A stretch of DNA of 64,000 bases from Cyanobium sp. Morenito 9A2 (GCF_024345575.1 NZ_JAGQBJ010000001.1:310001-374000); one strand, 5' to 3'. Positions 18,749-28,776 are shown, counted from the stretch's first letter. Numbers and translations: made by a program. Notes: a model not told the origin generated them from the letters alone.

Positions 18749-20465
18749 CCAGCGGCACCCCAGCCTTCGCCAGGGCATTGAGCAGACGCCGGCGCAGTTC
18801 CCGGCCGCAGAGCCATTGGTCGCCGGTTCGTGTGGTCAACAACACGGACACCTCAACCCCCAGGGGCGTGATCGCTACCACCCCCCGACACCAGGGGGCC
18901 TTGAGTAACTTGCCCGCCCAGTCGGGGGCCTGGGCAAAGTCCGATGCCGCGGCGGCGATCACCGCCAAGGCCCCATCGATGTCGTTTAGTGGTTGAGCGA
19001 GCGCCAGCCGCACGTCCTCGCCGGAGCGAAACTTGGTGTGGTTAATCACCCGATCGCCGCAGCTGTTCTGGATCACCACCACCCGTTGGTCCGTGCAGCG
19101 CAGTTGGGTGCTGAGCACTCCGACGTCCTCGACGTCGCCCTCGAGCCCACCGATCTCGATCCAGTCGCCGATGGCGTAGCGGTCTTCGAGCAGTACCAGC
19201 AAACCGGCGACGAAATCCCGCAGTAGGCCCTGGAACACGATCGCCAGGCCACCCAGCACGGCACCGCCCGCCACCAACACCGAGGTGGAGGCCTCCCGGA
19301 GGCCGGGGATGTCGATCAGGATCAGCACCAGCAGCACGGCGCCGCAGCTCAGGTCGATCAGGCGGTGGGTGACCCGCAACAGGCTGAGGTAGCGCTGGTT
19401 GCGCCGGGCCCGGTGATCTGCCGGCACGCGCAGGTTGTCGGACCACTGCTGCAGCAGGAAGGTGCTCAGCAACCGCAGCACCGCCGCCAGCAGCCCCATC
19501 AGCAGCACCTTCACCAGGGCCGCGAAGGGCTGCATCAGCAGGGAGAGGCCCAGGGGCACCTGACCGGGCACGGCCATCACAGCTAGGCCCACCATCACCA
19601 CAAGCTGGCCCAGCACCAGCACGAACAACAGGCTGCTGAGACCGTGGCTGAGCTGCAGTGTCAGCTCCCGCCGCCGCCGCCGGGGCTGGGCGCCATCGGC
19701 CCCCTGCAGACGAGCGGTGAGACGACGGCTGAGCGACAGCAACCAGACGGTGAACGCGGTGAGCATCCCCAAAAGCACCTCGCCCGTCAGGGTGATCTGC
19801 TCACGCACCTTCAATTCAGCCGGCTTCATCTGGCGGCGGGCATGGCGCAGGCGTCGCTCGAGCAGTTGCCGCCAGTGCTGGGCGAGGGCGTCGGCGCTGA
19901 CGCCGTTCAGCCGGGCGTCCGCTTCGGTGACGCTGAGCAGCAGCAAGGGTTCCGGGTGGTTTGGCAGCTTCGCGCTGATCACATTCAGGCCGTTCTCGTC
20001 ACGGCTGACGATGATCTGCAGATCCTCAGCGTTACCCGACTGTCGCCAGTTGGTTCCCGTACAGGCGCGGTCAGTGCCGTGGAGCACCAGTCCTTCCAGC
20101 AGGCCTTCGGCGATGGCTTCGCTGCTGGTGCAGTCCGTCTGGACGGCATACAGCAGATTCAGGTTGCCCTCGATCACCCGGGCACGCCGGTTGGCATCCG
20201 GACCGGAGCGGCCATCGGTGACCACCGGCGAGGCCACGGTGAGGGCCGGAATGCCCAGGATCCTGACCTTGGCGACGGCGTAGCTGCCGGCCTCGGTCTT
20301 TCTTTCGTCCTGGGTGGAGGCTGGACCCGCGATCGAATCCAGCATTAAGGCGGCCCTGGCTCCGGGTGCCGCCAGGCCCAGGAGCAGCATCAGTGCCACC
20401 AGCGCGGCCGCCAGCCCAAAGCCCATCGGGCCGCTCGGCCGCCCTCGCTGCGGAACGGCTCTCAA
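18720..20465 (-). CDS. MscS-family mechanosensitive channel with long periplasmic domain
   Basis: A 581-residue channel protein. An N-terminal signal peptide (hydrophobic core AALVALMLLLGLAAPG, end ARA) leads to a periplasmic domain of about 190 residues. Several membrane helices follow and then the MscS core: pore-lining helix GGAVLGGLAIVFQGLLRDF, and the beta domain with DRYAIGDWIEIGG and GDVEDVGVLSTQLR. It probably releases solutes on osmotic downshock. It overlaps the small secreted-protein gene upstream by ATGA, so both are co-expressed. An internal ATG at 20426 would remove the basic n-region of the signal peptide, so the longer form is preferred. Confidence 0.9.
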   Translation of the reverse strand: MRAVPQRGRPSGPMGFGLAAALVALMLLLGLAAPGARAALMLDSIAGPASTQDERKTEAGSYAVAKVRILGIPALTVASPVVTDGRSGPDANRRARVIEGNLNLLYAVQTDCTSSEAIAEGLLEGLVLHGTDRACTGTNWRQSGNAEDLQIIVSRDENGLNVISAKLPNHPEPLLLLSVTEADARLNGVSADALAQHWRQLLERRLRHARRQMKPAELKVREQITLTGEVLLGMLTAFTVWLLSLSRRLTARLQGADGAQPRRRRRELTLQLSHGLSSLLFVLVLGQLVVMVGLAVMAVPGQVPLGLSLLMQPFAALVKVLLMGLLAAVLRLLSTFLLQQWSDNLRVPADHRARRNQRYLSLLRVTHRLIDLSCGAVLLVLILIDIPGLREASTSVLVAGGAVLGGLAIVFQGLLRDFVAGLLVLLEDRYAIGDWIEIGGLEGDVEDVGVLSTQLRCTDQRVVVIQNSCGDRVINHTKFRSGEDVRLALAQPLNDIDGALAVIAAAASDFAQAPDWAGKLLKAPWCRGVVAITPLGVEVSVLLTTRTGDQWLCGRELRRRLLNALAKAGVPLAKSSPAIQP

Positions 20466-20848
20466 GGCGCTGGAACGAAGGCGCAGCTGCCTGTGTCCAC
20501 CGAGGGCTCGTTGTTGACCTGTTTCTTGACGGCCAGAGTCTGGCGGTTGAGCCGGAATTCCACCTCCACACTCACATCACGGCTGATGGACCGGGGGTAG
20601 ATGAACACAATCTGATTCGGGGTATAGATCGCATTGAGCGTGAACCTTTGCTTGGTCGTGTTGATGAACTCCACGCTCTTCTTGGCCTCCTGGCTCTTCA
20701 CGAACCAGCTCACGGTCCTGGCTGGATCGATGGCGTTGGAATCGGTGAAGGTGCACTTCAGCCAATTGGAACCGGCCTGGGCAGGGCCCGCCAGCAGGGT
20801 GGACAGACAGGCCAGCAGCAGGCTGCTGGCGCGGGAGGAGAACGACAA
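20462..20848 (-). CDS. small secreted protein of unknown function
   Basis: A 128-residue protein with a clear Sec signal peptide (SSLLLACLSTLLAGPAQA, cleavage after AQA). The mature part of about 105 residues is rich in beta-type sequence, with two cysteines (KCTF and GSCAF) that could form a disulfide, and it ends near GSCAFVPAP. No family was recognised. It is the first gene of a two-gene unit with the MscS-type channel, overlapping it by four bases, so a role in the periplasm near that channel is possible but not shown. Base use matches its neighbours. Confidence 0.75.
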   Translation of the reverse strand: MSFSSRASSLLLACLSTLLAGPAQAGSNWLKCTFTDSNAIDPARTVSWFVKSQEAKKSVEFINTTKQRFTLNAIYTPNQIVFIYPRSISRDVSVEVEFRLNRQTLAVKKQVNNEPSVDTGSCAFVPAP

Positions 20849-20908
20849 CGAGGGTGCGACCTTCAGGAGGATTCAGGTTAGCTGGAGGGTTGCAATCCAC
20901 CAGAGACC

Positions 20909-21022
20909 ATGAGCTTGGACCTGTCGCTCAACACTGCCGTCCAGGACGGTTCCCGATGGGCTGCCGAGCTGCGGTTCGCGCAGACCATCGGAACCAACAA
21001 CGTTGTGATCCCACGCCTCTGA
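20909..21022 (+). CDS. possible 37-residue small protein
   Basis: A short frame with coding-like codon use begins MSLDLSLNTAVQDG and ends TNNVVIPRL. An AGGAGG-like element at about 20866-20873 lies too far upstream to be its ribosome site, and GGAGGG at 20884-20889 lies about 20 bases before the ATG. No family was recognised. It may be a genuine small protein or the remnant of a longer gene in the decayed stretch that follows. Confidence 0.3.
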   Translation: MSLDLSLNTAVQDGSRWAAELRFAQTIGTNNVVIPRL

Positions 21023-21126
21023 TGGGGTCCTGCCGCAGCGCCGTGAGACAGGAGGTGTGCCGGGCTCGTTCTGCCCACGGTCGGTCGCGGGGATCACGCT
21101 GCTTCCATGGCCTTCAGCCCCAGCAG

Positions 21127-22009
21127 ATGACTCCAGACTCCGGGTATGCAAACGAATCATTGACAACCCCTTCACGCTCCCCCGGTGGGTTGCTGGCCCT
21201 TCATTTGGTGGGGCTGGCCCTGATCCACCCAGCCCCGGCGACGCCGCAGAGCTCCAGTTCCCCGCCGCCGGCGCGCTCTGCGATCCCGGTGCCTGGATCT
21301 GTTACAACCAGCGGGGCGTTTCGATCGACCTCCCCCAGACCGACCTGGGTGCCACGGCGGCCAAGAGGCTCATCCTCAGTCTTGGTGGACGCGCGCCCCT
21401 GCATCAGTTCCGACTCAGCAACGAAACCTCTTGCAGCCTTGGCGAACGGCGGTGCTGGAGCCGCCGCCAGCTGGATACGGCGCTCGCCGAGCGGCTGTTC
21501 ATCCCCCCGGCCAACGGCATAATGGCCAACACCAGTGCCGCCCGGGAGGTGGAACGCTGCGGCCTGCGGCAGGTGCGTCGCAACGGCGCCACCCGCTCCG
21601 TGGTCAGCCTCAGCAATGGCACCACCTACAACGTCTTAAACCGCTGCGGCCAGCTCCTCCTGGTCGACAGCAGCGGCACCTGGCCCGTGGCCGTCGTCAG
21701 CCAGGGGTCCACCGGCCTTTTCCGCTGGCGGGGGACGGGCGGCTCAGCGCCACCCGTGAAGCCGACGGCCTGCCCTAAAACGGTAAGAGTGACAGCAATG
21801 GTCAGCCCACCAATGGCCTGAATAACATCATCCCACCCAGCAATGGCCAGTCCAGTTATGGGATTGATTGTGACAGAAAATTCTATAATGGTCGATATGT
21901 TTACGGCCAATGCATGAATGGCCCCTTCAATTCTGATGTCTACGGCAATCATGGTTTTGACCCCGGCACCGCCGGCGTCATCAACCTGATCCAGTCGCTG
22001 TTCCGCTGA
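21127..22009 (+). pseudogene. decayed secreted Cys-rich protein, YcgJ-like
   Basis: Three reading frames must be joined to restore one protein. A signal peptide-like start (GGLLALHLVGLALIHPAPA) is in frame 1 from ATG 21127. A domain resembling the YcgJ family (LCDPGAWICYNQRGVSIDL, FRLSNETSCSLGERRCWS) is in frame 0 from about 21270. A C-terminal part with two cysteines (GIDCDRKF, YVYGQCMNGPF) is in frame 2, ending at TGA 22007-22009. The last part also has an in-frame TAA at 21776-21778. Two frameshifts and one stop make this a pseudogene unless the sequence has errors. The 3' part is less GC-rich than its surroundings. Confidence 0.6.
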
Positions 22010-22114
22010 TGCTGGCCAGGCCGGTGCAGCGCACCGGTCTCGTCTGCCTGCAAGCTGGGCGGTTCACCTATCGAAGACTCTCTGTAAGCTTGCCGCGGTG
22101 CGCTTAGGGAGTCC

Positions 22115-22336
22115 GTGCGACGTCTGCTGATCCTGCCGCTCCTGGCGATCCCCGTGGCCCCCTTGCCGGCCCTCGCCCAGGCCAGTTGTGAGAACACGAA
22201 GGTGTTCAAGGGCGAGGCGCCCTCCGCGATCGTGCAGCAGGCCTTTTCCGAACGCTTCGATCGGCCGATGAAGGCAGTGAGCTGCAACGACGACGGCACC
22301 TGCACGCAGACCTGGGGCAAGAAGTGCCAGAGCTGA
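22115..22336 (+). CDS. small secreted protein, Cys-containing
   Basis: A 73-residue protein starting at GTG with a good ribosome site (GGGAG, 4 bases upstream). The signal peptide covers residues 1-22 (LLILPLLAIPVAPLPALAQA). The mature part of about 50 residues has four cysteines (ASCENTK, SCNDDGTC, KKCQS) that could form two disulfides. No family was recognised. It stands alone downstream of the decayed secreted-protein gene on the same strand, and both are small Cys-containing exported proteins, so it might be a leftover partner; that link is a guess. Confidence 0.7.
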   Translation: MRRLLILPLLAIPVAPLPALAQASCENTKVFKGEAPSAIVQQAFSERFDRPMKAVSCNDDGTCTQTWGKKCQS

Positions 22337-22488
22337 TGGCATGAACGGAGCACCCAAGGTTGGTCTCCTCCCCCCACCCCTTGACTTAAACGGCCGTAAG
22401 GACCTGGGTTCTTGAGGACGGGAACAGCGATTCGTTGCCATGGCGGCTGGCCCACAGCGCCCATGGGACGGGATTGCTCCAGCGCGTC

Positions 22489-25380
22489 ATGGACGGTAGG
22501 CCTTGTCCTGCGGCGCCCCCTTGGAAGGGCGAGGGTGATGAATCCCGGTCCCCTTCCGCTGGAGCGGAACCAACGCACCCATCCAATAGCTTGGCGCCAG
22601 CTGAGACCCATGCGTTGAACGCTGCCGCCCCCGGGAGACCCTGGCATGCTCTGGCACCGGCAGCGTGCCTCCAATCACTTGGGGCCAGCACCGACGGTCT
22701 GAGCACGGCCCAAGGCGCCGAACGCCTGGCCAGGCTGGGGCTCAACCGGCTGGAGTTGAAGGCCGGGCGCAGCAACCTGCGCATCCTCTGGGATCAGTTC
22801 AGCAACGTGATGCTGATCATGCTGCTGGGGGTGGCGGCGGCCTCGGCAGGGGTGGCCTATGCCGCCCAGCGCTTCCCCAAGGATGCGCTCGCCATCGTGC
22901 TGATCGTCGGCCTCAACGCCCTGCTCGGCTACCTGCAGGAAAGCCGCGCCCAGCAGGCACTCCAGGCCCTGCGCGCCATGGCCCAACCCCTGGTGACGGT
23001 GCGCCGTGACGGGATCTGGGAACGGCTCTCCAGCGAGAAGCTGGTGCCGGGCGACCTGATCCGGGTGGAAGCCGGTGATCGGGTGCCCGCCGATGCCCGT
23101 CTGCTGGAGGTGGCTGAACTGGGTCTGCGGGAGGCGGCGCTCACCGGCGAGGCCGAGGCCGTGACCAAGCAGGCCGTTCTGGTGCTTGATCCGGCCACTC
23201 CGGTGCTGGAGCGCAGGAACTGTCTCTTTCAGGGCACTGAGGTGGTGCGTGGCCGCGGCCTGGCGGTGGTCACGGCCACGGGCATGGAGACGGAGCTTGG
23301 CAAGATCGCCCAACTCATCAACACCGCTGGCGGCGAGTCGACGCCTCTCCAGGACCGGCTCGATGGCCTGGCCAACGTGCTGGTGGCCTCAGCCCTGGCC
23401 CTGGTGGCTGCGGTGGTGCTGCTGGGCTGGCTGATGGGTCAGCGGCTGCTGGATCTGCTGGAGGTGGCCCTGTCGATGGCGGTGGCGATCGTGCCCGAGG
23501 GCTTGCCGGCGGTGATCACCGTCACCCTGGCGATCGGCACCCAGCGGATGGTGCAACGGGCCGCCCTGATCCGCCGCCTGCCGGCGGTGGAGGCCCTCGG
23601 CTCAGTCACGGTGATCTGCACCGACAAGACCGGCACCTTGACCCTCAATCGCCAGGTGGTGCAGGAGCTGCGCAGCGGCACTCGCTCCCTGGCCGTCAGT
23701 GGCCACGGCTATGACCCCCGTGGCGGCTTCACATCCACCGCGCTCCCGCCGCCCAACGGCGCCAGGACCGGCGTGGCCCCCGGTGCCAGCGACCTGCTGC
23801 TGCAGGCGGGGGTGCTCTGCAGCGACGCCGAACTGAAGCAGGAGCCCGACGGCCGCTGGGAGATCCTCGGTGATCCGACTGAAGGGGCCTTGGTGGTGGC
23901 CGCCGCCAAGGCTGACCTCGATGGCTTCGCCCTGCGCAGCCATTACAGGCGGGAGGCCGAGATTCCCTTCAGCTCGGAGCGTCAGCTGATGGCCGTCTGG
24001 GTGCAGGACCTCCAGGGCAGCCTGCAGGCCCCCCTCGGGGAATGCGCCGCCGGTTCCTTCACCCTGTTGATCAGCAAAGGGGCTCCCGAGGTCATCCTCC
24101 TCACCTGTGATCGCTGGCTCGATGGCTCCGGCGTGGCGGCCCTCCGTGAGGACCAGCGTCAGTGGTGGCTGGAGCAAGCCCGCAGCCTCGCCGCCTCCGG
24201 CCTGCGGGTGCTCGCCTTTGCCTGCGCTCCCCATCACTCCAGCCCGGAGCAGGCCCTCGACCACCAGGTGCTGCTGGGGCTGATGGCCCAGCTGGATCCC
24301 GCCCGCCCGGAAGTTGCCGTTGCGGTGGCCCGCTGCCGGGAAGCCGGCATCCGGCCGGTGATGATCACCGGCGATCACCCCCTCACGGCCCGCGCCATCG
24401 GCGTCACGATCGGCCTGGTGGACGAGGGTGCCGAGGTGGTGCTCGGAAAGCAGCTGGAGGACGCCGACTCCAGCACCCTCGCCGCGATCGTCGGCCGCTG
24501 CAACGTCTACGCGAGGGTTACCCCCGAACAGAAGCTGCGCATCGTCAAGGCCCTGCAGGGGCTGGGTCAGGTGGTCGCGATGACGGGGGATGGCGTCAAC
24601 GACGCCCCGGCCCTCAAACAGGCCCACATCGGCGTGGCCATGGGCATCACCGGCACGGAGGTGAGCAAGGAGGCCTCCGACATGGTGCTGCTCGACGACA
24701 ACTTCGCCACGATCGTCAACGCGGTGGAGCAGGGCCGGCTGGTGTACGCCAACATCCGCCGCTTCATCAAGTACATCCTCGGCAGCAACGTGGGGGAACT
24801 GATCACGATCGCCTCGGCGCCCCTGTTGGGTCTGGCCGGTGTGCCGATGACGCCGCTGCAGATCCTCTGGATGAATCTGGTCACCGATGGGGTGCCCGCC
24901 CTTGCCCTCGCCCTGGAGCCCGGAGAGGCCGGGCTGATGCAGCGCCCGCCCGCAGAGCCCGGGGAATCGATCTTTGCCCGGGGCGTGGGCCGCTACATCC
25001 TGCGCATCGGTGTGGTGTTCGCTGCGATCACGATCACGATGATGGTCTACGCCTCCAGTGTCGGCGCCCCCTGGAAGACGATGGTCTTCACCATGCTCTG
25101 CCTGGCCCAGATGGGCCATGCCCTGGCGGCGCGCAGCGACCGGCCCCTGGTGCAGGTGGCCCCCCTCTCCAACCCCTGGCTGCTCTGGGCCGTGGTCCTC
25201 ACCACCGTTTTGCAGCTGGCTCTGCTCTACGTTCCCGTGCTGGCACGCTTCTTCGGAACGGTGCCTCTCTCCGCTCCCGATCTGGCCATCTGCGTGGGCT
25301 TCAGTCTCCTGTTCTTCCTTTACCTGGAACTCGAGAAGGTGTGGCGCCTCTGGCGCCGCAGCCTCCGCGCCGATACCTGA
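22489..25380 (+). CDS. P2-type cation-transporting ATPase (PacL/Ca2+-like)
   Basis: A P-type ATPase of about 960 residues with a cation-ATPase N-terminal domain ([16 protein letters not shown]), actuator TGEAEAV, helix-4 motif [10 protein letters not shown] typical of P2A calcium pumps, phosphorylation motif [11 protein letters not shown] (Asp about 379) and hinge [15 protein letters not shown]. The C-terminal six helices include [19 protein letters not shown]. PacL-like pumps export Ca2+, or Mn2+ in some cases; specificity is inferred. The start is uncertain: ATG 22489 is given, but TTG codons at 22591 or 22615 would start nearer the N-terminal domain. A DedA gene follows 43 bases downstream. 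Confidence 0.9.
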   Translation: MDGRPCPAAPPWKGEGDESRSPSAGAEPTHPSNSLAPAETHALNAAAPGRPWHALAPAACLQSLGASTDGLSTAQGAERLARLGLNRLELKAGRSNLRILWDQFSNVMLIMLLGVAAASAGVAYAAQRFPKDALAIVLIVGLNALLGYLQESRAQQALQALRAMAQPLVTVRRDGIWERLSSEKLVPGDLIRVEAGDRVPADARLLEVAELGLREAALTGEAEAVTKQAVLVLDPATPVLERRNCLFQGTEVVRGRGLAVVTATGMETELGKIAQLINTAGGESTPLQDRLDGLANVLVASALALVAAVVLLGWLMGQRLLDLLEVALSMAVAIVPEGLPAVITVTLAIGTQRMVQRAALIRRLPAVEALGSVTVICTDKTGTLTLNRQVVQELRSGTRSLAVSGHGYDPRGGFTSTALPPPNGARTGVAPGASDLLLQAGVLCSDAELKQEPDGRWEILGDPTEGALVVAAAKADLDGFALRSHYRREAEIPFSSERQLMAVWVQDLQGSLQAPLGECAAGSFTLLISKGAPEVILLTCDRWLDGSGVAALREDQRQWWLEQARSLAASGLRVLAFACAPHHSSPEQALDHQVLLGLMAQLDPARPEVAVAVARCREAGIRPVMITGDHPLTARAIGVTIGLVDEGAEVVLGKQLEDADSSTLAAIVGRCNVYARVTPEQKLRIVKALQGLGQVVAMTGDGVNDAPALKQAHIGVAMGITGTEVSKEASDMVLLDDNFATIVNAVEQGRLVYANIRRFIKYILGSNVGELITIASAPLLGLAGVPMTPLQILWMNLVTDGVPALALALEPGEAGLMQRPPAEPGESIFARGVGRYILRIGVVFAAITITMMVYASSVGAPWKTMVFTMLCLAQMGHALAARSDRPLVQVAPLSNPWLLWAVVLTTVLQLALLYVPVLARFFGTVPLSAPDLAICVGFSLLFFLYLELEKVWRLWRRSLRADT

Positions 25381-25423
25381 GGCTTCCTGGCCTGGTTCTC
25401 CCCTCCGCCCTTTAGACCTGGCG

Positions 25424-26089
25424 ATGCCACCACTCGATCTTCAGGGTTTCGTTGCCGCCCTCCCGGATGTGCTCCTCAAGGCGGTGGAGACCAATCCTTT
25501 GCTGGGTTACGGGGTCATCGCGCTGGTGATGTTGCTGGAGAACGTGGTTCCACCGATTCCTTCGGAAGTGGTGATGCCCCTGGCTGGTTTCCTGGTGCAG
25601 CAGGGCAAGCTTGAACTGGTGCCCGTCATGCTCGCCGGACTGCTGGGTACGGTCCTGGGCGCCTGGTTCTGGTACGGCGTGGGCCGCCTCATCAATGAGG
25701 AGCATCTTGAGCACTGGGTGGCGCGCCACGGCCGTTGGCTGGGGGTCCATCCCGAAGCCCTGGCCACCAGCCGCCGCTGGTTCAACCGCCATGGTGTCGC
25801 GGTCGTCTTCTGGGGCCGGGTGGTGCCTGGGGTGCGCACCCTGGTGTCGGTGCCGGCGGGCATGGAGCTGATGCCGCAGCGCACATTCCTGCTCTGGACC
25901 ACGGCGGGAAGCGCTCTCTGGCTCTTGTTCCTGCTGGTGGCGGGCCAGGCTTTGGGGGAGGGTTACAAGCAGATCGCCCTCTGGATCGAGCCGATCGCGC
26001 AGGTGATGATCTGGGTTGTGGTGGCGGCCCTTGGTGTGGTCCTGGCCTGGGTGGCGATCAAGGCCATTCAGCGGCTGCTGCGGGACTGA
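25424..26089 (+). CDS. DedA-family membrane protein
   Basis: A 221-residue integral membrane protein of the DedA/SNARE-associated (VTT) family. It shows the family motif around ENVVPPIPSEVVMPLAGF in the first half and the conserved R-x-x-P-G-x-R pattern (WGRVVPGVRTLVSVPAG) in the second. DedA proteins are thought to be lipid (undecaprenyl phosphate or phospholipid) transporters that need the proton gradient. The start at ATG 25424 follows the ATPase stop by 43 bases, so the two may share a transcript. A second DedA protein is at 55076. The gene ends facing the convergent HdeD-like gene. Confidence 0.92.
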   Translation: MPPLDLQGFVAALPDVLLKAVETNPLLGYGVIALVMLLENVVPPIPSEVVMPLAGFLVQQGKLELVPVMLAGLLGTVLGAWFWYGVGRLINEEHLEHWVARHGRWLGVHPEALATSRRWFNRHGVAVVFWGRVVPGVRTLVSVPAGMELMPQRTFLLWTTAGSALWLLFLLVAGQALGEGYKQIALWIEPIAQVMIWVVVAALGVVLAWVAIKAIQRLLRD

Positions 26090-26128
26090 GGCTCGCCTTC
26101 CGCTCCCAGCGCGGCTCCCCTTCCCCTC

Positions 26129-26638
26129 TCAAGCGGCGGGAGCTTTGGGTGCCGTGATCAGGTTGATTGCTGAGAAGAACAGGGCCACACCGAAGAGGGT
26201 GCCGATGGCCCAGAAGCTGTCGCTCGGCCATTCGGCCACCAGCATTCCTCCCAGGATGGCCGTCACGACGCCATCGACGATCACCAGCCCCCGGGCCTGG
26301 CCGGAACCAGCGGCGGCGCCGGCCAGCTCCATCACCCCTTCGAACACCAGCAGCAGGCCGGCCAGCAGCGTCAGGCTCACTTCACTGTCGACGGGGTAGG
26401 CCAGGATCCAGGCGCCGCCGGCCAGGTAGAAGAGGCCGGAGAGGCCGCGGAAGAGTTTGGCGTTCAGCTCCCCCTCGCCCGTGAGCCGCAGCAACTGGGC
26501 CACCCCGGCGGCGATCGCCACACCGCCGATGGCGATCGTCAACGCCGTTGCCGATACGAACGGCAGCAGGATCGAGAGGGCGGCGGCGATGAACAGCAGC
26601 ACCGCCGTGATCAAGCGCAGGGTGGGATTGGTGATCAT
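26129..26638 (-). CDS. HdeD-family (DUF308) membrane protein
   Basis: A 169-residue protein with six short hydrophobic helices in the repeated pattern of the HdeD/DUF308 family (LITAVLLFIAAALSILLPF, LLAGLLLVFEGVMELAG, TLFGVALFFSAINLI). HdeD protects E. coli at acid pH and high cell density; the role in cyanobacteria is not known. The chosen start, ATG 26638, gives the typical N-terminus MITNPTLRL. The frame is open far upstream but looks non-coding there. It is read alone, convergent with the DedA gene and divergent from the oxidase operon. Confidence 0.88.
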   Translation of the reverse strand: MITNPTLRLITAVLLFIAAALSILLPFVSATALTIAIGGVAIAAGVAQLLRLTGEGELNAKLFRGLSGLFYLAGGAWILAYPVDSEVSLTLLAGLLLVFEGVMELAGAAAGSGQARGLVIVDGVVTAILGGMLVAEWPSDSFWAIGTLFGVALFFSAINLITAPKAPAA

Positions 26639-26768
26639 GCGTTCGGGGGCCGAGTGAGGCAGAGGCAAGTTTAGGAGCCCCAACCGTGAAGGCTTTTGGT
26701 GACATTGGCCGAACCCCCTGCCGTTGGCCGACACACTGGAACCAAGCGCATCCAGATGGAAGCGGTCC

Positions 26769-27266
26769 ATGCTCGAGCTGCTTCCAGCCCTCAACGACCG
26801 CAACCTGCCCTGGCCGGACACTCTGCACCCGATCGTGGTGCACTTCGTGATCGCCTCGGCCCTGCTGGTGGTCGTGTTCGATCTGATTGCCTTGGTCGCC
26901 AGGAAGCCGGCGCTGCTGGAGGTGAGCTTCTGGAACCTGCTGGTGGCCACGGCCACGATTTTTGTGGCGATCATCGTCGGCCAGGTGGAGGCGGGTCTGG
27001 CCAACCCCTACGGAGCCTCGCGCGAACTGCTCAACCAGCACACCACCCTGGGCTGGGCCCTGGCCGGGGTGCTCTCCGTGCTCACGGCCTGGCGCTACGT
27101 GATCCGGCTCCGTGATCCCCAGCAGCTCCCCCTAGCCTTTCTGGGTGCCGGTGCGCTCCTGGGTGCCCTGGTGGTGGTGCAGGTGGTGCTGGGGGACCGG
27201 CTGATCTGGGTCTACGGCCTGCACACGGTGCCGGTGGTCGATGCCCTGCGCCGGGGGCTGGTCTGA
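26769..27266 (+). CDS. DUF2231 membrane protein, first of pair in oxidase operon
   Basis: A 165-residue protein with four transmembrane helices and the DUF2231 features: an early LHPIVVHFVIASALL, where two histidines sit at the start of helix 1, and later NQHTTLGWALAG. Histidines in these places suggest cofactor or heme binding, but this is not shown. I chose ATG 26769 (MLELLPALNDR) over the ATG 45 bases upstream because the upstream codons look non-coding. Its stop overlaps the next DUF2231 gene by one base. Paired DUF2231 genes ahead of ctaC suggest a helper or electron-transfer role for the oxidase. Confidence 0.85.
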   Translation: MLELLPALNDRNLPWPDTLHPIVVHFVIASALLVVVFDLIALVARKPALLEVSFWNLLVATATIFVAIIVGQVEAGLANPYGASRELLNQHTTLGWALAGVLSVLTAWRYVIRLRDPQQLPLAFLGAGALLGALVVVQVVLGDRLIWVYGLHTVPVVDALRRGLV

Positions 27267-27853
27267 TGAATCCCGAGCTGGCCTTCGGCGCCAATGGCTT
27301 GCCCTACGGCCTGCCGATTCACCCCAACCTCGTGCACCTGAGCATCGGTCTGTATGCGGTGGCGATCGGCTTCGACACCATTGGCGCCCTCTACCCGCTT
27401 GAGAAGCGGGTCTTCCGCTTTTTGGCGCTGCCCGTCACCCGTTCCGGTTTCCACGATGTGGGCTGGTACAACCTGCTGGCCAGCGCCCTGCTCAGCTTCC
27501 TCACGGTGGCCAGCGGTTTCTACGAGATGTTGCTGGCCGATCCGCTGGAGGGTGTGCTCAGTGCCTTTGGCCTCGGCAGCCAGGTGACGATGCTCTGGCA
27601 CGGGGTGGGTGGGGTGGCCCTGCTGCTGTTGCTGGTGTTGATGGCGATCTGGCGGGGCTACCAACGCTTTGCCTGGCGCAAGGACATGGGCCGCCAGGTG
27701 CAGTGGAGCTACCTCTTGGCGGGCGTCTCGATCGCCGTCTTGATGGGGGTGCACGGCACCCTTGGGGCCCAGCTGGCCGGGGAGTTTGGCGTGCACATCA
27801 CGGCGGCTCAATTGCTCGCTTCCGGGGCTGATCTGCGGGAGGCGTTGCCATGA
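27266..27853 (+). CDS. DUF2231 membrane protein, second of pair
   Basis: A 195-residue, four-helix DUF2231 protein, distantly related to its upstream neighbour. It shows the same histidine placement (LPIHPNLVHLSIGLYAV at helix 1, TMLWHGVGGVALLLL at helix 3) and an extra conserved YNLLASALLSF. It overlaps ctaC by ATGA, so translation is coupled to the oxidase subunit. A function in assembly of, or electron delivery to, the oxidase is inferred from the operon. No signal peptide is seen; the N-terminus MNPELAFGANG is short and polar. Confidence 0.85.
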   Translation: MNPELAFGANGLPYGLPIHPNLVHLSIGLYAVAIGFDTIGALYPLEKRVFRFLALPVTRSGFHDVGWYNLLASALLSFLTVASGFYEMLLADPLEGVLSAFGLGSQVTMLWHGVGGVALLLLLVLMAIWRGYQRFAWRKDMGRQVQWSYLLAGVSIAVLMGVHGTLGAQLAGEFGVHITAAQLLASGADLREALP

Positions 27854-28773
27854 TCCGCTTCGTACTGCTCAGCGCCTGGATCGGCCTGCTGGTGGTGGCC
27901 AGCCACTGGATGGGGCAGGAGGCCTACCGCTGGTTCCCCGTGCAGGCCTCCAATGCCGCGCCGCTGGTGGATGACCTGTTCAGCCTCGAGACCGCCATTG
28001 GCACGTTTGTGTTTCTGGGGGTGCTTTCGGTGCTGCTCTGGGTGCTGCTGTTCAACCGCGCCGAGAAGTACGACCAGGAGGATGGCCCACCGATGGAGGG
28101 CAACACGCGGCTGGAGATCGTCTGGACGGTGATTCCACTGGTGATCGTCATGGCCATCGCCGTGGTCAGCATCCGCGTGAACCGCGAGCTCGGGGTGCTC
28201 GGCCCCATGGAGCACGTGCACGGAGGCGAGCTGATCGAGGCGATGGACCATGGCCCTGGGGCTTCCGCTGCGGGATCGGGTTCGCTTCAAGTCGATGTGA
28301 TTGCCCGCCAGTGGTCGTGGGAGTTCCGCTACCCCGGCGCCCAGGTTTCGGCCACCGAGTTGCACCTGCCGCTTGATGTTCCGGTCACGTTCAAGCTCAC
28401 CTCCCCGGATGTGCTGCACGGCTTCTACGTGCCCGCCTTCCGGCTCAAGCAAGACGTGGTCCCCGGCCGGGCGATCGATTTTTCGCTGACCCCCACCCGA
28501 AGCGGCCGCTACCGGCTGCGGGATTCCCAGTTCAGCGGCGCCTGGTTCGCCGCCAACCAGGCCGATGTCGTGGTCGAGTCGCCTGAGGCGTTCGGCTCCT
28601 GGCTGGAGGCGGCCAGCCACCAGCCCCTGCAGCCGGGCCTGAGCGTGGCCGCCGACGAGGCCGAACGGCTCGCGCGCCAGCCGGCGGGCGGCATCCGCTG
28701 GGCCACGGTGCCCCCCGCCCCGCCTCCTTTGGTCAACGTGCCTGGCTCCAATTCCCTCCCCCACGACGCCTGA
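27850..28773 (+). CDS. ctaC: terminal oxidase subunit II lacking the CuA site (ARTO type)
   Basis: A 307-residue subunit II of a heme-copper oxidase with two N-terminal membrane helices (about residues 45-70 and 90-110) and a periplasmic cupredoxin domain (about 145-245). The domain is clear (IARQWSWEFRYPG, VLHGFYVPAFRLKQDVVPG), but the CuA loop that normally reads C-A-E-L-C-G-x-x-H is here RDSQFSGAWFAANQ. Both copper-binding cysteines and the later His and Met are missing. This is the known mark of the cyanobacterial alternative respiratory terminal oxidase (ARTO, CtaCII), which probably takes electrons from quinol rather than cytochrome c. Confidence 0.93.
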   Translation: MIRFVLLSAWIGLLVVASHWMGQEAYRWFPVQASNAAPLVDDLFSLETAIGTFVFLGVLSVLLWVLLFNRAEKYDQEDGPPMEGNTRLEIVWTVIPLVIVMAIAVVSIRVNRELGVLGPMEHVHGGELIEAMDHGPGASAAGSGSLQVDVIARQWSWEFRYPGAQVSATELHLPLDVPVTFKLTSPDVLHGFYVPAFRLKQDVVPGRAIDFSLTPTRSGRYRLRDSQFSGAWFAANQADVVVESPEAFGSWLEAASHQPLQPGLSVAADEAERLARQPAGGIRWATVPPAPPPLVNVPGSNSLPHDA

Positions 28774-28776
28774 GCG

